Shown here in pieces: positions 57,354 to 64,000 of a stretch of DNA of 64,000 nucleotides. The notes under the pieces were generated by a model, which did no database searches, had not been told where the DNA came from, and saw nothing but the letters and a program-made list of their open reading frames with translations. Every line of letters begins with the position of its first letter. Position 1 is the first letter of the stretch. Position numbers and translations under genes: made by a program. Source of the stretch: Panicum virgatum (taxonomy: Eukaryota > Streptophyta > Magnoliopsida > Poales > Poaceae); assembly GCF_016808335.1 (NCBI RefSeq), contig NC_053149.1:24899238-24963237 (forward strand). The letters run 5' to 3'.

Positions 57354-58222
57354 ATCTTGCCGTGGAGATCGATGATTGTCGCCCTTTGTAAACGGGAAAG
57401 CTATATTACACTCGAGTGAAATATTGCCTCCACACACTCGAATTTTTTTGCCAACGACAACGAGCGTGTCTTCCTCAACTCCGGCGAGCTTCAGTGACTT
57501 ATTATCGTTCGGGGTTTGGGGAGGACCGGAGGAGGCCTACCTGCCTCCGGCGGACCTAGAAGGAGCTTTGGGCTGCAAGGTAGCGGGTGGTGGTGGTGGT
57601 TCGAGCCGGCGGTGCGGCAAGGCGGCGGGGGCGCCGCCGGCCGCGGGCGGTTGGTGGACAACCGGATGGTCTGCGGAGGCAGCGGGGGCTAGCACCGGCG
57701 ACGAGTTAGCGCGGGAGTGGCAGCGGGGTCGAATCCGGCGGCGGGACGCCGCCGGAGACGAGGAAAGAGGGCGGGGCGGGGGCGACAGTGCCATTAGCCT
57801 CGCCTGAGTTCAAAAATGGGATGCTGGGGTGGTTCCGGGGTGGAGGCTCGTCGGCGTCCCTTGCTAGATTCGGTGGAGCAAGCTGCGGGCTGTGGAAGGG
57901 TGGCGGCGGCGCTTCTGTGGTGGTCATGAGGTTGACGACGATGCAGAGGCCGGTAGGGTTATGAGGTAGGGGATGGACCTGAGCCGTTGGATTAGATGGA
58001 TGGATGGAAATTCGGGTGTGGGCTGGGCTGTAAAATGCTCGAGTGAGCTCTAGACAAGCCCGTTGTAAATCCCTGATTCGTACATCCAAAATTGAAGAAA
58101 TAGAATTTGCAAGCTCTGCTCATCTTCATCGCAACCGGAGCGGACTTCGCATTTGCCAATAACACCAAATATCTGACGATTTATTTGTGAAATGTAAAAC
58201 ATGGCGTAGATATACTCATATA
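57354..58222. other. Intergenic stretch between SRC2-like and GST genes
   Basis: This contains the 3' UTR of the SRC2-like gene and, on the other strand, that of the GST. The middle (57480-57960) is GC-rich with Pro/Ala/Gly-rich open frames on both strands but no domain. It could be a decayed first exon of another gene or transposon cargo. Confidence 0.35.
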
Positions 58223-59063
58223 CTACGGTATGTTGCCGCTGGCGTAGCCGAAGTCCGGCGGCATGCCGGCGATGACCTTCTTGACCGACGGCCTCGCCAG
58301 CAGCGCGTGCCACCACGCCTTGACGTGCGGGTACGCGTCCACGATGGCGGCGTACTCGGTTTCCATGAAGTAGCGCATGAAGCCGAAGTGGCAGAGGTCC
58401 GCGGCGGTGACGTCGTCGCCGGCGAGGTACCAGCACGCCGACAGGCGCGCCTCGTACGCCGGGAGCAGCGCCCTCAGCTTGGCGAGGCTCTCGTCGACGG
58501 CGGCCTGGTCGCGCTCGCGGCCGACGTACGGGCCGATGATGCAGTGCCGGATGATGGGCCACAGGGTCGGCTCCACGTGGTGGGCCTCCACCTCCATCCA
58601 TACGTCCACCATCGCTGATCCCTCCAGGTCCCCTTCCTTGAGAAGCTCGGGCCTGTACTTGCGGAGGACGTACCTCGCGATGGCGCGTGATTCTGGAAGC
58701 AACGAGAAAATCAAACAGCTCCGATTAATAGCAATTGCTGCGATGATCGAAGGAAAAATATTTGCAACAAGCAGTGAAGCTGGCTTACGGTAGAGCGTTA
58801 GATCACCGTCCTCCAGAACTGGGATTTCACCGAACGGCTGCAGAACGGGAAACAGTTACGTCGACAAGGTGGAAAATTCTAACGTTGGCGGAGGGAGGGA
58901 GGGAGATGCGTACGTTTCTGGCGAGGTGGTCGGGGCGGCGGTGGTCGCCGCCGCACCTGCTCATGGGGACGATCTCGTACTCGGCGCCGGCCTCCTCCAG
59001 GCACACCAGCGCGCTCGCCATCCACGGCGACACGGCCCACCCGTAGACCTTCATCGGCGCCAT
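58223..59063 (-). CDS. Phi-class glutathione S-transferase (3 exons)
   Basis: Conjugates glutathione to electrophiles in the cytosol (herbicide and stress detoxification in plants). Exons on the minus strand: 59063-58914 (50 codons), 58837-58789, 58692-58223, all GT-AG. They give 222 aa, the standard length for phi GSTs, with the intron pattern of the phi class. The N-terminal thioredoxin-like domain begins MAPMKVYGWAVSPWMASALV, with the catalytic Ser expected at residue 12. It continues with NPFGEIPVLEDGDLTL and then SRAIARYVLRKY (glutathione-binding ES/QS-R motif). The C-terminal helical domain has DVWMEVEAHHVEP, YLAGDDVTAADLCHF and ARPSVKKVIAGMPP. No damage is visible. The gene converges with the SRC2-like gene. 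Confidence 0.96.
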
Positions 59064-59428
59064 TATTGCTGTGTTCTTAGCCTAGCTTTGGGATGATTTC
59101 TGTGTGCGCCTCTGCATACGGATTTATGCAGATGATTGATCCGTGTTACTTTTCTCCAGTGCTCTAAATTATTTCAATTGTGGGTTAGGTGACGGAGGCG
59201 GCTTTCCTCCCACCAGTTTGTTAACTATTAGGAGAGGACGACAAAGCAAGGCGGCTTACGATCATGTTCGGTGTAGTATCTACTACTTATTCGTTTGCTA
59301 CTGTAATGGCGTGGTGGCAAACCCAGGTGGAGGAGGTGTCATCTGTGTGTCGTCGTCATTGCTTGCGCTCGCAGTCGCAGATGAGATGTCAGCGTCTGCA
59401 GGAACGGGAGACAACTAAAGAAGAGTAC
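59064..59428 (-). promoter_or_regulatory. Upstream region of the GST gene
   Basis: A weak TATA-like sequence on the minus strand (GCATAAATCC, complement of about 59118-59127) lies some 55 bp before the start codon. Frames crossing the rest carry no domain. Confidence 0.35.
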
Positions 59429-60837
59429 TAAAGCATATATATAAAATACCAGGTGCAAGCACCCCATCCATTTTGGAAGACAGCAGGTAGCTTTCATGCA
59501 TGAAAGAGAGAAAGAAAGCTTTCAAAACTTACCTAGCCAATAATCCATCAATGTTTGCTGGCATATAACCACGGTTGGTGACTCACTTCCTCTCATATCA
59601 AATATCATGAGCTGAAGAAAAAATGAAAGAAAATATTTAGTTAGCTAACAAGTAATATTGATTATCACAACAATGAGCCTAGCCAAGTATGTATTTATTG
59701 TTGAAATGTCAGTTTAGCAAGACAGCCGTTGCACTGCATGGTGGTATGCAGTGTTATGGATGCCACATTTTTGGAAAATGGGATCTGCAGAGACCAATTT
59801 AAAACAAGAAATGATTTTACCTATAAGCACTGGATACACTGAAATAGTGGAATATTTGCCCTACTTTCTGCTTATTAGCCTCCCACTGAAATTAAAATGG
59901 GACGATTCTATTTCCATGGTTTCCATGTCCTATTGCCAGTTTTTTTTTTTTTTGCATTCGATCATGTAACTGGTGGTAGTTGTACATCTACATCTAAGAG
60001 GCTATACATGGCATGCAAGTTCTATTTCATGAAGCTAATAGAAATTGATAGCTTAATACAAAAGGATTAGAGCAGTTAGAGTAATACAAAACATAGAGAC
60101 ACAATGTAATCTATGGTTATTGTATGGTCACACTTACCTTAAGAGATGGCCATCCAATATGAATATAGTCCGCTGAACTTGAGCAACAACGGTGAGACCT
60201 TGAGCCAATCCCGACCATCTTAGGCAAGAGAGGGACCTCTCTTTAATAGTAAAATGGTCTGCACTATTGGCATGCCTAGAACAAAAAGATACGATTATTT
60301 TGTATGAAGGTTAAATTAAAATGCTTCACCATTTCAGCTGTCGTATATGGACCATTGGTTATTCAGTTCACAGTTCAATACTTGAATACAAGTGATGTAT
60401 AAGTTGAACCAAATCCCATACTGCATTCAGAAGCATTTTGTAGACTTCAATGCAACCAAGCAAGGTAATCATCATATCAGAACCACCCTCAAATGACAAA
60501 CCTGTACACCTGATCAACTTATTGCATCGACTCAGGGAAGCGGCCAGGCCCCTTCCGCTGAGGTGCGATCACCACCCTTTCTCCCACGCTGCGCCGCCCT
60601 TGCTGCAGCACCGGAGCAGGTGATTTGTGCCGGAGTCCATCCGAGCCACCACCGGAGGAGAGGAACGAGACCTGGGCGCTGCTCCAACACCGTGGAAGGA
60701 GTGGGAGGGCCGCTGCTGGGACTCGGCGTCAACTCCGTGGAGGAGGCAGACATCCCGCACTACCTAACGCATACAGTAAAAGAGAAACATTTTTTGAATT
60801 GCAAAATAATAACATGGAGGACTGTGAGAAAACATAC

Positions 60838-61907
60838 CTTGATTCTTGATTGAACAAGCGATACTCTCTTTGCATTGTACCGGAACTTGTCAACGAATGC
60901 CTACAGAGAAAGTAAACAATTGAACTTCACCATTGGTCCTTGAGGAAATAGATAGCAGCACTTACTACCCTCAGCAGTTTCAAGAAAAATTCTATTCTTT
61001 CATTTGAACTTATATCAGATAGATTTTGTCTCGAGTGTTTTGTTCCACTAAGACACTGCAAGCTGGGCCAGCCCACGTTGCACAAGCTTCAGCAGCTGCC
61101 TACAGAGTAGCTAGCCATGTTCAAGACAAAGACATATGCAGTCTATTATTATTCAACAACATTAATGACAACAAAGCCTTTAAATCCTGAGCAAGTTGGA
61201 TAGGCTTAGAGATGGCCATGTATGATCAATTCAGACAAACATCAGTACTAAACATCTAGCAGAGCCATATTGTGAATTTAAAATGGGCTAACAAGGGGCT
61301 TGCTTGCATGCTTTTGAAAAAAAAGTTTATTAACCCATACAAAAACATGGATGAACTAATGCATCAACTTCCAATTCATTGTTTGCTACAGAAACAGCAT
61401 AGTTTTCTTGAAACCACTAAAGCACTCTCAGGGCTAATGATACTTGCTAGAAATACAAACTAACCTGCATATGGGATCTGGCTTTCTCATTCGTTTCATC
61501 TACCATGCAGATGAAGAATGTCGGTGACAACCTAAAAAGATCTGGTCATCAGTTATCCAGTTAAAACCAACACAGGAAAAACATATGCCGGCATGCATAC
61601 CGTATTCAAAAACTCCCTAGCCTGTGATACAACAATAAATGTCTTTGGCCACTTCAGGAGATATGTTTCTAGCCATACCCATAACACAGCATGAAGATCA
61701 AGATGGTTCTGCAAAGTGATAGGTTGTTAGCATATAAGCCAGTAAGTGAAGAAAAAGAACTTCTTATTTCCAACTTACTGTCAGCTCATCAAGTAGTAGT
61801 AAATCAGGCTCAATGAACAAAGCACGTGCTAGAGCTATTCTCATGCACCATCCACCAGAAAACTCTTTTGTACGTTTGCGTTGCATTTCTGGAGTGAAAC
61901 TAAGACC
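60838..61907 (-). pseudogene. ABCF-type ABC protein fragment (four exons)
   Basis: Exons on the minus strand: 61907-61779, 61708-61601, 61531-61465, 60900-60838. The first has an ABC signature and Walker B region ([28 protein letters not shown]). The second continues NHLDLHAV and ends FIVVSQAREFLNT. The fourth reads AFVDKFRYNAKRVSLVQSRI. This order matches the first ABC domain and linker of cytosolic ABCF (GCN20-like) proteins. Damage: DEPT is DELT, the H-loop His is Gln, two extra codons follow AVLW, and the third exon has an internal deletion with a frame break. The N-terminal and second ABC domains are absent. Confidence 0.85.
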
Positions 61908-62815
61908 CTGTAAAGAGTTCCACCATTCAAAACAGTACAATGTAAGTATGCAGCATGTGCAAATTTTATGATATTTCTGAGATCAACATGCACAAATCCT
62001 ACCTTCCTAATTTATGATGAACACTAAACACAAAACTTCATGAAATGTCATGACGACTACTTATTTTAGACAGGTATTGGTGCTTGAAAGAATCAAGTAC
62101 TGCATTTTAAACGGGAGCAAAATTAGTTCTTCTTGATCAGTTCACCGTAATTTCATTGTGGCACAAATCGGTCGGAACTGCAGATGTACAGTTCACGAAA
62201 AAGTAAATCCATATGTGCAAAACAAAATAAAATGACTAATACTGCAATCATTATATTAGAACATTGGAAGGAAAACTGACTACTGAAAATTGCAATTACA
62301 TTGGAAGGCATCGCAGAGCACCTTGGAGGCCTCCCCAGAAGGGTCTGTTCACCATGGCGAGATCAGCCTGTGTCTTGATCAAATAATTTAATCTAACCAG
62401 TGCGGGAATATAACCGATGTCAATTCTCTTTGAAACATGGGACGTATTGTGAATCAGATAAATATGTACACTCAAAGCAAAAGAGCCATGCTCGGATTCG
62501 CAAGCCAGTTCATCGCAATGAATCATGCTATCTCAAAAATTCGGCTAGCATTGATGTTTGATGACCTCGTGGCATGGGTGTTGCAAATGGAATATGTCGA
62601 TGATCATCAACATATACTGCAAGCCTGCAATAATCTTATGAGCCAAGTAAACTACTTTTCAGAGTCACCGGATGTAGCTTCTAACAAATGATGTTTCTCC
62701 GATGCAACTTTAACTGTCTGAACTCGGCCGGACCAGATGAACCAAGCTAAATTAGGAGACTATATGAGAAATGAGATAATGTCTGCAATGAAATCATCTT
62801 TCCAGATTTAAGTAC

Positions 62816-63217
62816 CTGAGACTTTGGAGATGGGAACGCGTTCCAAAACCAGTGTGTTTCATCACCAGCACCAGTAACAATGGTCCGTTGATACCAATAG
62901 TGGAAGCCAGTGAGAACAAAATATGCTAGGTATATCAAAACACAACTCGGGACAAGTCATCAGACTCACCTGTCCATCAGGGGAAATAGCTAGATACAAT
63001 ACTCTGTATGTATGGCCTGTCAAAGTGGCAAGCTGCAAATAGCAAAGGGGAATGGGATTGATACAGGCATAACAGGTATAGAATAACTTAATTTCAGAAT
63101 AAGCTTGCACCATACCTTAGACATTGTTGGATATCTCCAAACAATTATTTGGTTTTGAGAGTATCTGTGGGTACTAACAAGCTCATTTACATTCTTTGAC
63201 CACCCAAGATTACAGAC
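62816..63217 (-). pseudogene. Fizzy-related/CCS52 (WD40) fragment, three exons
   Basis: Minus-strand exons: 63217-63116 (VCNLGWSKNVNELVSTHRYS, IVWRYPTMSK), 63032-62970 (LATLTGHTYRVLYLAISPDG) and 62884-62816 (TIVTGAGDETHWFWNAFPSP). These are consecutive blades near the C-terminus of Fizzy-related/CDH1 APC/C activators. The first two exons join by normal GT-AG signals. The acceptor of the third reads CGG instead of CAG, and residues normally LR after DET are HW, so the piece is decayed. The N-terminal boxes and remaining WD repeats are missing. Confidence 0.87.
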
Positions 63218-63421
63218 CTGTTAAGTCATTTAGCTCCGTCAGTATTTGTAAGCAAACAAGATGTTCAACCCAACCTTGCCCCCAATTCTATACAAACAAT
63301 TCCCTGCTTTCACAGTGGTCTGAGATATGTCTGAGAACTCCTCAAGAAAATCATTTCCCTGCTGGCCAACATAACAAATTTATAGAGTGACATAACAGAG
63401 TGCTATAGGATCATGGGTTAC

Positions 63422-63497
63422 CTTGGATATGTGTACTCCAAGACTTCTATGAGCTCCTGAACACTTGATGCAAATGAAAACACCAAAAGTCATTGAT
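63422..63497 (-). pseudogene. ArfGAP-domain exon fragment
   Basis: One exon with AG acceptor and GT donor reads [20 protein letters not shown] then VHISK. It contains the second Cys pair of the ArfGAP zinc finger and the conserved RSLGVH motif, where the catalytic Arg lies. It is most like plant AGD12/ZAC-type ArfGAPs. No neighbouring ArfGAP exon was found in the window, so it is an isolated captured piece. Confidence 0.75.
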
Positions 63498-63884
63498 CTG
63501 CAAATATCAAAACCATTTGAGGAGTTAGTAACAAGCATTACTCAGGTTGTTCATTGTGGCAGTAAGAAAGAAGATATTTCTAGCACGAAAAGATCAGTAA
63601 CACAAAACATTATCAAATTGTCACATTGCCCTATTTGTGAATAACAGAATGGCTAGGAGGATATTGGCACCCAAGCAAAGCAGGTTGATACATGGCTGCT
63701 CACCTATGACACGGCTGATTTCACGGTGTATATGAACAAAGAAACAAAATGTTGGCCAGTAAAGAAATAGTGGTTCGCAAGGTGGTTGAGTGCCAAACTT
63801 GAATTAGAAACAAGGGGGGATCTACTACTAAGTATTTCATAAACATGCAGCACTGTCAAAGGTCAATGAAGTAATTTATCCAAC

Positions 63885-63971
63885 CTGGTAGAGATCTAGT
63901 GCGTTTCTGTAATACTCCAGGGATTTTTTGTGTTGTTGCTCTGCTTCACCCATTAAAAAATAAACAGAAGC
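63885..63971 (-). pseudogene. TPR-like exon fragment, gene unknown
   Basis: A 29-codon open exon with AG acceptor (CACAG) and GT donor reads ASVYFLMGEAEQQHKKSLEY followed by YRNALDLYQ. The spacing of Ala, Tyr and Leu residues is like one tetratricopeptide repeat. The source protein was not recognised. Confidence 0.4.
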
Positions 63972-64000
63972 CTGTGACAACAAATTTGACATTAAAATAG

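Larger units (their letters stand above)
59429..64000 (-). mobile_element. Probable gene-capturing Helitron or similar exon mosaic (continues past the window)
   Basis: Within about 4.5 kb the minus strand carries exons from at least four unrelated genes: a TPR-like exon, an ArfGAP exon, three Fizzy-related exons and four ABCF exons, in that order. Most retain introns and splice sites, and all share one orientation. None of the source genes is complete. Multi-gene, same-strand, intron-containing capture is the pattern described for plant Helitrons. A 12-bp hairpin (GGTGCAAGCACC) at 59453-59464 could be near the 3' terminus, but the canonical CTRR end at the right spacing is not seen. The 5' end, if any, lies beyond 64000. 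Confidence 0.5.

Noticed and set aside
57376..58089. Pro/Gly-rich frames between the SRC2-like and GST genes
   Set aside because: There is no domain, both strands are open, and no start or splice context stands out.
62437..62691. 84-codon plus-strand frame starting MGRIVNQINMYT
   Set aside because: The composition looks protein-like but no family was recognised, and it is opposite in strand to the surrounding captured exons. It is too short to claim.

Overview
This window looks like grass (Poaceae) nuclear DNA. The host genes are multi-exon, with short GT-AG introns, GC-rich first exons and CT-rich 5' leaders. They are embedded in grass-type transposable elements: Stowaway MITE, CACTA, hAT, MULE, SINE, Ty1/copia, a Ty3/gypsy element of the Tat type, and a large solo LTR. 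The species cannot be named from the sequence alone.

Layout. 1-2996: unrecognised sequence with one Stowaway MITE, then the promoter side of the first gene. 2997-11438 (+): an 18-exon CULLIN1 gene, with a LINE fragment in intron 2 and the 3' end of a copia element in intron 9. 11439-17745: intergenic, with a few exon-like minus-strand pieces. 17746-22390 (+): a second, divergent 18-exon CUL1-like gene in tandem. Its exon phases match the first gene, but two splice junctions are abnormal. 23392-34795: a TSD-flanked copia-type element with a gutted interior, which contains the 3' half of a Tat-like gypsy element (tandem repeats, antisense ORF, one LTR). 35120-38267 (-): a four-exon HAK/KUP/KT potassium transporter. 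39082-56169: a stack of TSD-delimited insertions, namely a 4.4-kb solo LTR, a CACTA, a hAT carrying a MULE, and a young copia carrying a SINE. 56481-57353 (+): an SRC2-like C2-domain gene. 58223-59063 (-): a three-exon phi-class glutathione S-transferase. 59430-64000 (-): spliced exon fragments of at least four unrelated genes (TPR-like, ArfGAP, Fizzy-related, ABCF). All lie in one orientation, a pattern typical of a gene-capturing Helitron.

Function. The two cullins would be SCF ubiquitin-ligase scaffolds. The HAK transporter, SRC2-like protein and GST fit ion homeostasis and stress response, but nothing in the sequence shows co-regulation. The most unusual features are the splice-site drift in the second cullin, the nested TSD-resolved insertion stack, the young copia with dead coding regions, and the multi-gene exon mosaic at the right edge.
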